This document shows positions 34,777-42,733 of a stretch of 64,000 nt of DNA, piece by piece. Each line of letters opens with the position of its first letter. The first letter of the stretch is position 1. Source of the DNA: Bacteroidales bacterium. GTDB taxonomy: Bacteria > Bacteroidota > Bacteroidia > Bacteroidales > F082. The stretch covers positions 16,703 to 80,702 of the forward strand of contig JAFUVT010000004.1 in the NCBI GenBank assembly GCA_017477425.1, written 5' to 3'. The notes beneath the pieces were generated by a model. It ran no database searches and was not told the origin of the DNA. It saw only the letters and a list, made by a program, of their open reading frames with translations. Both the position numbers and the translations under genes were made by a program.

Positions 34777-35237
34777 TATTGTATCATGGCTCAAATATGG
34801 ATTTTGAAACGATTGACCTTTCCAAATGCCTGCCGCATAAGGATTTCGGAAAAGGATTCTATTTGACTTCGATAAGAAAGGATGCATTGGGTCGAGCGAA
34901 AGACAAATGCAGAAAAGAGGGTGGAGGTGTTCCGACAGTGTTGTCTTTTTATTGGGATGAAAGCGTTACAGGGTTGAATATCAAGAGGTTTGAAAGAATG
35001 GATGAGGAATGGACCAATTTCATCGTAAGCAATCGTAGTCGCCAAAGGAAACAGAAGCATAGCTATGATATAGTTATTGGGCCAGTCGCTGACGATGGTG
35101 TCATTCTTTCTATTCAACTTTTTGAGGCACAAGTAATTAATATGCAGACTTTAATGGACCGACTGAACTATGTGCGTCCTACCATTCAGTATTGTTTTTT
35201 GACACAAAAGGCTGTTGATACCTTGAAAAGAATATGA
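34773..35237 (+). CDS. DUF3990 protein, ADP-ribosyltransferase-like (putative toxin)
   Basis: A 154-residue protein from MILYHGSNMDFETID. The start ILYHGS, then FGKGFYLTSIRKDALGRAK, is the hallmark of DUF3990, which is regarded as related to ADP-ribosyltransferase folds (the H of YHGS and the G.G.Y.. strand bind NAD). VIGPVADDGVI is another family stretch. It could modify a nucleic acid or protein and act as a toxin held in check by its neighbours. It overlaps both neighbours by four bases, so all three are made together. The target is unknown. Confidence 0.7.
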   Translation: MILYHGSNMDFETIDLSKCLPHKDFGKGFYLTSIRKDALGRAKDKCRKEGGGVPTVLSFYWDESVTGLNIKRFERMDEEWTNFIVSNRSRQRKQKHSYDIVIGPVADDGVILSIQLFEAQVINMQTLMDRLNYVRPTIQYCFLTQKAVDTLKRI

Positions 35238-35461
35238 AAAAGAAGGAGTTTGACTATATCGTTCAATTTATTACCGACAGTTTGGTCGGCTTTCTGATGG
35301 AAGACTATCATTTGCCCATATTGGAGGCCTTTGATAAGGTGTATCAATCTGAGACTTTACGGAAATTGCAAGATAAATCGACGGGCTTGTACCTACGCAG
35401 TGCAGCCTATACATACGAATATTTAAAGAAGGAATTGAAATTAAATCGATTGTTATCGTAA
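35234..35461 (+). CDS. Small helical protein, third gene of the DUF3990 operon
   Basis: A 75-residue acidic-basic helical protein (FDYIVQFITDSLVGFLMEDYHLPILEAFDKVYQS, then LYLRSAAYTYEYLKKELKL). No family is recognised with confidence; genes of this size and pattern commonly follow DUF3990 genes. Its start overlaps the DUF3990 stop by four bases (ATGA). A second antitoxin or an accessory protein is possible. Confidence 0.6.
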   Translation: MKKKEFDYIVQFITDSLVGFLMEDYHLPILEAFDKVYQSETLRKLQDKSTGLYLRSAAYTYEYLKKELKLNRLLS

Positions 35462-35514
35462 GAATAACAAACTAAACATATTATAAACCAAAGCATTAGC
35501 TATTATTTCGCGTT

Positions 35515-35690
35515 TACCGAAAACCCTGCAAGATTTACGGAGATAAAACACAGAAATAATTAGTGAAGGCTATTCGCAAGAAAAGCCTTTTGCCCAAATT
35601 TAATAAGCTATGCTCATGCCTACGGGTGTGAGTACTTATATGGGCAGAAGGTCTCCTTGCAGGGTTGCCTTGGTAAGCGCAATAAGGAAA
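35515..35690 (+). ncRNA. Candidate structured RNA (unidentified)
   Basis: This 285-base gap between 35461 and 35747 folds by eye into a closed structure. P1: 35522-35532 with 35656-35666, a perfect 11-base pairing (AACCCTGCAAG/CTTGCAGGGTT). GAGA 35540-35543 pairs with 35652-35655. P2 hairpin: 35566-35571 with 35584-35589. P3: TGCCCA 35591-35596 with TGGGCA 35641-35646. P4: 35603-35607 with 35635-35639. P5: CTCA 35613-35616 with TGAG 35629-35632. A closing stem, a bubble with one side hairpin and a terminal stem recall 6S RNA in outline. A leader element controlling the downstream methylase is equally possible. There is no reverse transcriptase nearby, so it is not a complete retron. Identity unknown. 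Confidence 0.5.
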
Positions 35691-35746
35691 GCACCTTTTA
35701 TTTATTGTGTTTGCGGATTGATAGCATTGCTACAAACTATCAATCT

Positions 35747-36856
35747 ATGCCAAGAACAGATTTAACAGCAGCAAGAATAGCACGTAAGGATGAGTTTTAC
35801 ACACAATTAGGTGACATTACCCAAGAACTGAAATACTATAAGCCTTATTTCAAGGACAAAGTAGTATTATGTAATTGCGACGACCCCTACGAGAGTAATT
35901 TTTTCAAGTATTTTGCACTCAATTTCAATTCCTTTGGATTGAAAAAACTGATTGCGACTTGTTACAATGGCTCGCCGATTGCAGGCGATGAACTGCCTTT
36001 GGTGTTTGATTTGACAGACGATGAACCAAAGAAGATGGCATTTAAAGTTGAGATTTCAGAAGTGAAGGATTACAACGGAGATGGCGCAGTGAATCTTACC
36101 GATGTGCAATACTTGATTCAAAACGACAATAATGTTCTCACGCTGCTCAAAGGCAATGGCTCATTTGACAGTCCTGAATGCATAGAACTTCTGAAAGAAT
36201 CGGATATTGTTGTAACAAATCCGCCGTTTTCACTATTTCGCGAATATCTAGCGCTGTTGGATAGATACAATAAGCAATTTCTTATCATCGGGAACACTAA
36301 TGCACTCAAATATAAACTCACGTTTAAGTTGTTTCAAGAAGATAAGATTCGAACAGGCTACACAAATTTTAATACTGGAATGTTTTTCCAGGTCCCCGAT
36401 AATTGGGAAAAATTCCATCATGTAGAAAAGGGGAAGAAAATTGCTCGTGTTTCAACATCTTGCTGGTTTACTAATTTACCAGTTTCGAGACATAATGAAG
36501 AACTGATTTTATACAAGCATTATAGTCCTGAAGAATATCCTGAATATGATAATTATGAAGCTATCAACGTAAACACATACACTGACATCCCTTGCGATTA
36601 CGATGGTATTATGGGTGTTCCCATTACTTTTTTAGACAAATATAATCCAGAACAATTCGAGATTATTTGGACAACGGATAGAGGTGGAGATGGGTATCTT
36701 GAAAACATCAAAAAGCCTTGTGACAGGTACGATGCCCCCGTATTGCATGGGAAAGGTCTATACACCCGTGTTCTCATCCGTCGTCGTCAACCGAAAGCAG
36801 TTCCTTACAAGACAAGCGAAACATCCATCTCGATGGCAGCAGAAGGGAACGAATGA
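35747..36856 (+). CDS. EcoRI-family adenine-specific DNA methyltransferase
   Basis: A 369-residue enzyme from MPRTDLTAARIARKDEFYTQ (35747). The start matches the EcoRI methylase group: KDEFYTQL, then KDKVVLCNCDDPYESNFFKYF and LKKLIATCYN. Catalytic motif IV is NPPF (158-161, in VVTNPPFSLFREY). Residues 108-121 (DYNGDGAVNLTDVQ) look like an EF-hand/dockerin calcium loop inside the fold. From memory, relatives in gut Bacteroidota carry a similar stretch, but I could not check. It would methylate adenine to N6-methyladenine. A nuclease gene starts 48 bases downstream, suggesting a restriction-modification pair. The recognition sequence cannot be read. Confidence 0.85.
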   Translation: MPRTDLTAARIARKDEFYTQLGDITQELKYYKPYFKDKVVLCNCDDPYESNFFKYFALNFNSFGLKKLIATCYNGSPIAGDELPLVFDLTDDEPKKMAFKVEISEVKDYNGDGAVNLTDVQYLIQNDNNVLTLLKGNGSFDSPECIELLKESDIVVTNPPFSLFREYLALLDRYNKQFLIIGNTNALKYKLTFKLFQEDKIRTGYTNFNTGMFFQVPDNWEKFHHVEKGKKIARVSTSCWFTNLPVSRHNEELILYKHYSPEEYPEYDNYEAINVNTYTDIPCDYDGIMGVPITFLDKYNPEQFEIIWTTDRGGDGYLENIKKPCDRYDAPVLHGKGLYTRVLIRRRQPKAVPYKTSETSISMAAEGNE

Positions 36857-36904
36857 CAGCTGCACACGAATTGGAAAACAGAATAATCTAACAAGAATAC
36901 TACT

Positions 36905-38029
36905 ATGGACATTACACTTCATGAAATCAAAATCCGCGATTTGGCGGAAGGCTACCAAGACCTCAGTGTTGCTGAAGAAGGCATCGTGGGCTACGGCGGT
37001 CGGCTCAACATTCGTCCGAAATATCAGCGTGAGTTCGTCTATGATGACAAAAAACGTAATGCGGTTATTGATACTGTTTGGAACAAGTTCCCACTCAACG
37101 TGATGTATTGGGTGAAAACTGATGGCACCGATGGTATCGAATATGAACTGCTTGACGGCCAACAACGTACCATATCGATATGCTCGTTTATCGCCGGCGA
37201 GTTTATGATGATAATAGAGGGTAATCTTTGTGCGTGGGATAACCTTACGGAAACACAGAAAGAGCGAATCTTGAACTATCCACTTCAAATCTACATCTGT
37301 GAAAACGGCACCGATGAGGAAAAGCTGAAATGGTTCAACATCATCAATATTGCAGGAGAAAAACTGACAGAACAGGAAATCCGAAACGCCATTTATTCAG
37401 GCCCATGGGTAACGCAAGCCAAACGACGTTTCTCCAAGACGGGTTGTGTGGCATACAAAATCGCATCGGATTATATGTCGGGTTCGCCCATCCGACAGGA
37501 TTATTTTGAGAAATCCTTGAAATGGATTGGCAACAAACAAGGCAAAAGCATCGAGCAATATATGGCTGAACATCAACATGATACCGATGCCGACCAGCTT
37601 TGGCAGTATTTCCAAGATGTGATTCATTGGGTGGAAAAGCTGTTTGGACACAAGTATAAAAAAGAGATGAAAATGGTTGATTGGGGTATCCTTTTCAACC
37701 AATACTACGACACGACGCTCACGGCCACTGCTATTGCACAAGAGGTTTCGAAACTTATGGCCGACTCAGATGTGCAAAAGAAAGCAGGCATATTCCATTA
37801 TGTTTTCGACCACGACGAACACCACCTTGGCATCCGTGCCTTCGACGATAACACGAAACGCGAAGTCTATGAAAAGCAAAACGGCATCTGCTCTATTTGT
37901 GGCAAGCACTTTGAAATCGAGCAAATGGAGGCCGATCACATTACGCCTTGGTGTGACGGCGGTCGTACCATAGCCGAAAACTGCCAAATGCTCTGTCGCG
38001 AATGTAACCGCAGGAAGAGCGGGAAATAG
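36905..38029 (+). CDS. DUF262-HNH nuclease (putative restriction enzyme)
   Basis: A 374-residue protein. The N-terminal DUF262 (ParB/Srx-like) domain has LNIRPKYQREFVYD (about 34-47) and the DGQQR motif (84-88), which in the GmrSD/Dnd-related nucleases binds or hydrolyses nucleotides. The C-terminal HNH domain has C329..C332, then EADHITPW (Asp344-His345), N359 and C364..C367, so both catalytic and zinc-binding residues are present. Proteins with this fusion cut DNA, often with nucleotide dependence and sometimes only modified DNA. Its position right after an EcoRI-type methylase suggests it is the nuclease of the pair, protected by that methylation. Alternatively it could act as a type IV-like enzyme on foreign modified DNA. 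Confidence 0.8.
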   Translation: MDITLHEIKIRDLAEGYQDLSVAEEGIVGYGGRLNIRPKYQREFVYDDKKRNAVIDTVWNKFPLNVMYWVKTDGTDGIEYELLDGQQRTISICSFIAGEFMMIIEGNLCAWDNLTETQKERILNYPLQIYICENGTDEEKLKWFNIINIAGEKLTEQEIRNAIYSGPWVTQAKRRFSKTGCVAYKIASDYMSGSPIRQDYFEKSLKWIGNKQGKSIEQYMAEHQHDTDADQLWQYFQDVIHWVEKLFGHKYKKEMKMVDWGILFNQYYDTTLTATAIAQEVSKLMADSDVQKKAGIFHYVFDHDEHHLGIRAFDDNTKREVYEKQNGICSICGKHFEIEQMEADHITPWCDGGRTIAENCQMLCRECNRRKSGK

Positions 38030-38096
38030 GTTGAATGGTCAATACCCGAACCCGAACATCCAAATCGGGACGGAATGGCCAAAGGTTTTCAAACCT

Positions 38097-38176
38097 CACT
38101 TCGCGAAGTGCGAAAATAAGAAGAAATTGCACTTCGCGAAGTGCAATTTCTTCATAAAACTTCACTTTATGAAGTG
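38097..38176. repeat. Cluster of three CACTT...AAGTG palindromes, one 34 bases long
   Basis: CACTTCGCGAAGTG at 38097-38110; a perfect 34-base palindrome at 38120-38153 with the same core and arms GAAGAAATTG/CAATTTCTTC; a looser copy CACTTTATGAAGTG at 38163-38176. It sits between two convergent genes (nuclease and nucleoside transporter) and could work as a terminator in both directions or as a binding site. Confidence 0.8.
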
Positions 38177-38188
38177 CGATTTGGGTCG

Positions 38189-39457
38189 TTACTTCTCAGG
38201 ATTATGTTTGTATTTAAACAAAATCGCAAACAAAACGCCCACCACCAAAGCAAACGCCGCAAACACATACCAAGCCGACGACCAGCCTGCCATCAATTCG
38301 GTGAAGTTGGTCTTGCCGAGGGTGAAGTGGTTGACGATGGCTTGGGCGCAGAACGAACCCACCGTGGCACCGAGGCCGTTGGTCATCATCATGAACACGC
38401 CCTGCGCGCTGCTGCGGATGCTTTCGTCGGTGTTTTGGTCAACGAAGAGCGAGCCGCTGATGTTGAAGAAGTCGAAAGCCACGCCATAGACAATCATCGA
38501 GAGAATGAACAGCACGAGGCCGAAGCCCGTGGGACTGCCCGCACCGAGGAAGAAGAAACGCAAGGCCCAGGCCACAAAAGCGATAATCATCACCTTTTTG
38601 ATGCCGAACTTCTTCAGGAAGAACGGAATCAACAGGATGCACAGCGTTTCAGACACTTGTGAGATGGACGACAAGAACACGTTGTTCTTCACGGCAAAGG
38701 CGTTGGCGTATTCCGGCGACTGCCCGAAAGCGTCGAGGAAAGGCGTGGCGAAGCCGTTGGTCACTTGCAGACACATGCCCAACAGGAACGAGAAGATGAA
38801 AAACACGCACATCTTCGAGTCCTTGAACAGCGAGAACGCCCGCAAGCCGAAGGTGTCAACAAACGACTTGCTCTCCACGTTTCTATTGACGGGGCAATTG
38901 GGCAGCGTGAAAGCGTAGAAACCAAGGATGATACCCCAAGCGGCGGAGACGAAAAGCTGCTCATAGCCGTTCTTGAAGCCCGTGAAGTTCACAATCCACA
39001 TGGACAGGATGAAGCCGACAGTGCCGAACACGCGGATAGGAGGGAAGTCCTTCACTGTGTCAAGGCTGGCCTTGGTCAAGGCATTGTAAGAGACGGAGTT
39101 ACCCAAGGCGATGGTCGGCATGAAAAAGGCCACGCTGAGAGCGTAGAACGGGAATAGTTGTCCGAAGCTGATGGCGCTACCGTATTTGTAGCCCATGTAA
39201 CCTGCCAGGGCCATGAAGATGGCAGCAAGGAAATGACAGATACCCAGCAGCTTCTGTGCAGGAATCCAACGGTCGGCCACGATGCCCATCAGGGCAGGCA
39301 TGAAAAGCGAAACGATGCCCTGGATGGCAAAGAATTTTCCGATGTTGGCACCCATGCCGACGCGGCCCAGATAGATGCCCAACGAGCAAAGATAAGCTCC
39401 CCACACCGCAAAGATGAGGAAGTTCATCACAATAAGTCTTAATTTGATTGCTTTCAT
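38189..39457 (-). CDS. Nucleoside:proton symporter (NupG-like, MFS)
   Basis: A 422-residue inner-membrane protein with about 12 hydrophobic segments. N-terminal LRLIVMNFLIFAVWGAYLCSLGIYL and the MGIVADRWIPAQKLLG loop match the NHS family of MFS transporters (NupG/XapB). It also has FPPIRVFGTVGFILSMWIVNF. It imports nucleosides with protons. The gene is three bases downstream of the bifunctional-nuclease-like gene on the same strand, so both are likely one transcript. It converges on the HNH gene, with palindromes between. Confidence 0.85.
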   Translation of the reverse strand: MKAIKLRLIVMNFLIFAVWGAYLCSLGIYLGRVGMGANIGKFFAIQGIVSLFMPALMGIVADRWIPAQKLLGICHFLAAIFMALAGYMGYKYGSAISFGQLFPFYALSVAFFMPTIALGNSVSYNALTKASLDTVKDFPPIRVFGTVGFILSMWIVNFTGFKNGYEQLFVSAAWGIILGFYAFTLPNCPVNRNVESKSFVDTFGLRAFSLFKDSKMCVFFIFSFLLGMCLQVTNGFATPFLDAFGQSPEYANAFAVKNNVFLSSISQVSETLCILLIPFFLKKFGIKKVMIIAFVAWALRFFFLGAGSPTGFGLVLFILSMIVYGVAFDFFNISGSLFVDQNTDESIRSSAQGVFMMMTNGLGATVGSFCAQAIVNHFTLGKTNFTELMAGWSSAWYVFAAFALVVGVLFAILFKYKHNPEK

Positions 39458-39459
39458 GA

Positions 39460-40059
39460 TTATAGATTTATAGATTTTCTTCCATTGATCTCGTCGCGAA
39501 TCTGAGCTGCCTTGGCATAGTCCTCGTTGTCGATGGCCATCTGAAGCAGGTCCTCCAATTCACTATAGGTAAGCATGTCGAGTCGGGTTTCGGTTTGCAC
39601 CTTATTAATATTATTGTCGTCGTCTTGGCCATCCATTTCCTCATCCAGATCCTCCATGACGATGCCGGCTTCCTCCATGACGCTCTCGTAGGCAAAAATC
39701 TCACAGCCAACGCGAACTGCAATGGCGATGGCATCCGACGGGCGCGCGTCAATCATCACCAAGTCGGGACCTTGCTGGCAAACAATCATCGCGTAATACA
39801 CGCCGTCGCGAAAACGGTTGATGACCACTTCCATGATACTGACGTTGAAGTTGTTGGCGAAACTCAAGAACAAATCGTGGGTGAGGGGGCGGTTGCCTTT
39901 TGTGCCTTCGATGCCGATGGAGATGGACTCCGCCTCGGCACTGCCGATGACGATGGGCAAACGCCGACGCGAGTGCTTGTCGCCCAAAATGAGGACGTAT
40001 GCCCCCGTCGAGGATTCGCTGTACGTCAAGCCGATGATATCCAAACTGACCTTGTTCAT
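39460..40059 (-). CDS. Bifunctional nuclease family protein (DUF151) with UVR motif
   Basis: A 199-residue cytoplasmic protein. The first 130 residues are the BFN/DUF151 domain (YVLILGDKHSRRRLPIVIGSAEAESI, VIDARPSDAIAIAVR with the Asp-Ala-Ile core), reported in plants as a nuclease. An acidic, Asn/Asp-rich linker (about 138-152) leads to a C-terminal UvrB/UvrC-like motif (LEDLLQMAIDNEDYAKAAQIRDEI). The UVR motif suggests contact with the excision-repair machinery or Clp-type partners. In Bacteroidota the exact role is unknown. It is the first gene of a two-gene unit with the nucleoside transporter. Confidence 0.85.
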   Translation of the reverse strand: MNKVSLDIIGLTYSESSTGAYVLILGDKHSRRRLPIVIGSAEAESISIGIEGTKGNRPLTHDLFLSFANNFNVSIMEVVINRFRDGVYYAMIVCQQGPDLVMIDARPSDAIAIAVRVGCEIFAYESVMEEAGIVMEDLDEEMDGQDDDNNINKVQTETRLDMLTYSELEDLLQMAIDNEDYAKAAQIRDEINGRKSINL

Positions 40060-40154
40060 TTTTTATGGTTTTTAAAAAGAAGCGGATGCCTTTTGTGCTA
40101 AAAAACTGATTATTAAGTCTCTATTTCACGTCAACACCTTTTTCCTTCAATCGT

Positions 40155-40162
40155 CAAAAGTA
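40155..40162 (-). promoter_or_regulatory. Bacteroidota -7 box, probably for the bifunctional nuclease gene
   Basis: TACTTTTG on the minus strand, 96 bases before the ATG at 40059; this would give a leader of about 85 bases. Confidence 0.5.
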
Positions 40163-40224
40163 GGGACTTTTTCGGAAATGAGCAAAAAAAGTTGCATCGG
40201 GTAAAAATTCCATGCAAAAAAATG

Positions 40225-40254
40225 TTGTTCCGATTGGATTTGTCCTTATTTTTG
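40225..40254 (+). promoter_or_regulatory. Promoter of hppA
   Basis: TTG at 40225-40227 and TATTTTTG at 40247-40254, 19 bases apart, in front of hppA with a leader of about 50 bases. Apart from this and the divergent box at 40155, nothing is seen in the 250-base gap. Confidence 0.65.
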
Positions 40255-40310
40255 TCCCGTCAAAACCCGACTTTTTGAAGCGCAATTAAGTCTAACTAAA
40301 TAATAATCTT

Positions 40311-42512
40311 ATGATTAACAGTATTCCTTACATTGTGTTAGTCGCCTCCATTCTGGCGCTGACATTCGCTTTCATTTTCTACAAGCAGATGATGAAAGAA
40401 GATGAAGGTACCGACCTGATGAAGAAAATCGCTGCGCACGTCCGCAAGGGCGCCATGGCTTACCTGAAGCAGCAGTACAAGGTGGTGATCATTGTGTTCA
40501 TCGTCTTGGCCATCCTTTTCTTCGTGATGAGCCTGTTCGATTTGCAGAACGGATGGGTTTGGTTTGCCTTCCTCACTGGTGGTTTCTTCTCGGGCTTGGC
40601 AGGCTTCTTCGGCATGAAGACGGCTACCTATGCCTCGGCTCGTACCGCCAACGCCGCCCGTAAGTCGCTCAACAGCGGCCTGAAGGTGGCTTTCCGTTCG
40701 GGTGCCGTCATGGGTCTCGTCGTCGTGGGCCTCGCCCTGCTCGACGTGTCCGTGTGGTTCCTCGTGCTCGACCATTTCATTGGCATCGAAGACCACTTGG
40801 TCGTCATCACCACCACCATGCTGACCTTCGGCATGGGTGCCTCCACGCAGGCCTTGTTTGCCCGTGTGGGTGGCGGTATCTACACCAAGGCCGCCGACGT
40901 CGGTGCCGACCTGGTGGGTAAGACCGAGTACAACATCCCCGAGGACGACCCGCGCAACCCCGCTACCATCGCCGACAATGTGGGCGACAACGTGGGTGAC
41001 GTGGCTGGCATGGGTGCCGACCTTTACGAATCTTACGCCGGTTCCATCCTCGCTACCATGGCTTTGGGTGCTTCGGCCTTTGCCACTTCCGCCGTGGAGG
41101 GCATGCAATATCGCGCCGTGTTCGCCCCGATGCTGATTGCCGCCGTGGGCGTGTTGCTGAGCATTATCGGCATCTTCCTCGTCAAGACGCAGGAAGGCGC
41201 TGGCATGAAGCAGCTGCTGGGTGCCTTGAGCCGTGGCACGAATACCGCTGCCGTTTTGATTGGCTTGGCCACGTTTGGCATCATGTACCTGATGTTTGGC
41301 AGCAACCCCGCCAACCCGAACATGTGGTGGCAGATTTCACTCTCTGTGGTGGTCGGTCTGCTGGCTGGTGTGATTATCGGAAAATCAACGGAGTATTACA
41401 CTTCGCAAAGCTATAAGCCTACGCAAAAGGTGGCCGAAAGCTCGAAGACGGGTCCCGCCACGGTGATTATCTCCGGCTTGGGCTTGGGTATGCTTTCAAC
41501 GGCTATCCCCGTAGTGACCGTGGGCGTCGCCATCGTTTTGGCTTACCTCTGCGCCAACGGTTTCCACATTGCTTTCACTCCTGAGAACCTTTCGTTGGGT
41601 CTTTACGGTATCGGTATCGCCGCCGTGGGTATGCTCTCCACTTTGGGCATCACCTTGGCCACCGATGCTTACGGTCCTATCGCCGACAATGCGGGTGGTA
41701 ACGCCGAAATGAGCGGCCTCGATCCTGAAGTGCGCCAGCGCACCGATGCTTTGGATGCTCTCGGCAACACTACTGCTGCCACGGGTAAGGGCTTCGCCAT
41801 CGGTTCCGCCGCTCTGACTGCCTTGGCACTGTTGGCTTCATACGTTGAAGAAATCAAGTTGGCCCTCATCCGTGTGGGTCAGGCGTTGCCGAATGGCGTT
41901 GAAGCTGCCAAAGCCACTTTGGTGGACTTCATGAACGCCTACAACGTCAACCTGATGAATCCAATCGTCCTCGTAGGCGTGTTCATCGGTGCCATGATGG
42001 CCTTCGTGTTCTGCGGCATGACGATGAATGCCGTGGGGCGCGCCGCGCAAAAGATGGTGGAGGAAGTCCGCCGTCAGTTCAGTACCATCAAGGGCATCCT
42101 TGAAGGCAAAGCCGAACCCGACTACGAGCGTTGCGTGGCCATCTCTACGAAGGGCGCGCAGCACGAAATGCTGGTGCCTTCCATCCTCGCCATCCTCGTC
42201 CCGATCCTGACGGGCGTCATCCTCGGCGTCCCTGGTGTGATGGGTCTGCTGATTGGCGGCCTCAGCACGGGCTTCGTCCTGGCTGTCTTCATGGCCAACT
42301 CGGGCGGTGCTTGGGACAATGCCAAGAAGTACGTCGAGGAAGGCAACTTCGGAGGCAAAGGCTCTGAGAACCATAAGGCTACCGTCGTTGGCGATACCGT
42401 TGGCGACCCGTTCAAGGACACCAGCGGCCCGTCGCTCAACATCCTCATCAAGCTGATGAGCATGGTGAGCATCGTGATGGCCGGCCTGACGGTGACTTGC
42501 CATCTGTTGTAA
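40311..42512 (+). CDS. hppA: Membrane-bound ion-pumping pyrophosphatase, K+-dependent type
   Basis: A 733-residue inner-membrane protein with about 16 hydrophobic segments. The pyrophosphate-binding motif is DVGADLVGKTEYNIPEDDPRNP followed by ADNVGDNVGDVAGMGADL. A second acidic cluster is YGPIADNAGGNAEMSGLDPEVRQRTDALDALGNTTAATGKG. Ala in GNTTAA, where K+-independent pumps have Lys, marks the K+-dependent class, many of which move Na+ (or Na+ and H+). It couples hydrolysis of biosynthetic pyrophosphate to ion export, saving energy in an anaerobe. It has its own promoter and terminator. Confidence 0.93.
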   Translation: MINSIPYIVLVASILALTFAFIFYKQMMKEDEGTDLMKKIAAHVRKGAMAYLKQQYKVVIIVFIVLAILFFVMSLFDLQNGWVWFAFLTGGFFSGLAGFFGMKTATYASARTANAARKSLNSGLKVAFRSGAVMGLVVVGLALLDVSVWFLVLDHFIGIEDHLVVITTTMLTFGMGASTQALFARVGGGIYTKAADVGADLVGKTEYNIPEDDPRNPATIADNVGDNVGDVAGMGADLYESYAGSILATMALGASAFATSAVEGMQYRAVFAPMLIAAVGVLLSIIGIFLVKTQEGAGMKQLLGALSRGTNTAAVLIGLATFGIMYLMFGSNPANPNMWWQISLSVVVGLLAGVIIGKSTEYYTSQSYKPTQKVAESSKTGPATVIISGLGLGMLSTAIPVVTVGVAIVLAYLCANGFHIAFTPENLSLGLYGIGIAAVGMLSTLGITLATDAYGPIADNAGGNAEMSGLDPEVRQRTDALDALGNTTAATGKGFAIGSAALTALALLASYVEEIKLALIRVGQALPNGVEAAKATLVDFMNAYNVNLMNPIVLVGVFIGAMMAFVFCGMTMNAVGRAAQKMVEEVRRQFSTIKGILEGKAEPDYERCVAISTKGAQHEMLVPSILAILVPILTGVILGVPGVMGLLIGGLSTGFVLAVFMANSGGAWDNAKKYVEEGNFGGKGSENHKATVVGDTVGDPFKDTSGPSLNILIKLMSMVSIVMAGLTVTCHLL

Positions 42513-42518
42513 AAGGCA

Positions 42519-42579
42519 TTTGGATTTCTTCGGATGTCATTACGAGCGAAGCGCGGCAATCTATGCGAGGAAATCCAAA
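42519..42579. repeat. Palindromic element with GTCATTACGAGCG...CAATCTATG core
   Basis: Outer arms TTTGGATTTCTTCG (42519-42532) and CGAGGAAATCCAAA (42566-42579) differ at one base. The inner part GTCATTACGAGCGAAGCG and GCGGCAATCTATGC is a widespread kind of bacterial dispersed repeat. Related to 48566-48648 and 55798-55871. Confidence 0.65.
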
Positions 42580-42593
42580 AGACGAACCAAAAT

Positions 42594-42628
42594 ATCCCCT
42601 GAGAAGTTTTTCTTGGGGGATGTTTTTT
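42594..42628 (+). terminator. Terminator after hppA
   Basis: ATCCCC..AGAAG pairs with CTT..GGGGAT (small bulges), followed by six T; 82 bases after the hppA stop. Confidence 0.6.
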
Positions 42629-42701
42629 GGCACATTTTTTGGACATCCACGAAAATTGTTTGAAAAATTGGAATATTTGAACAACGAACAACAATAATTA
42701 C

Positions 42702-42709
42702 TAATTTTG
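42702..42709 (+). promoter_or_regulatory. Bacteroidota -7 box for the DUF1573 gene
   Basis: TAATTTTG, 24 bases before the ATG at 42734, with TTTG at 42676-42679 as -33 candidate. Confidence 0.65.
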
Positions 42710-42733
42710 CGACAATTTTAAAAACATTACAAA

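Noticed and set aside
35608..35764. Small frame MLMPTGVSTYMGRRSPCRV overlapping the structured RNA and the methylase start
   Set aside because: It covers both arms of stems in the candidate RNA and is out of frame with the methylase. The helices explain the sequence better than a peptide does.
35515..36856. Retron (RNA followed by a reverse transcriptase)
   Set aside because: The gene after the RNA is a DNA methylase with NPPF; no YxDD motif is seen in the window.
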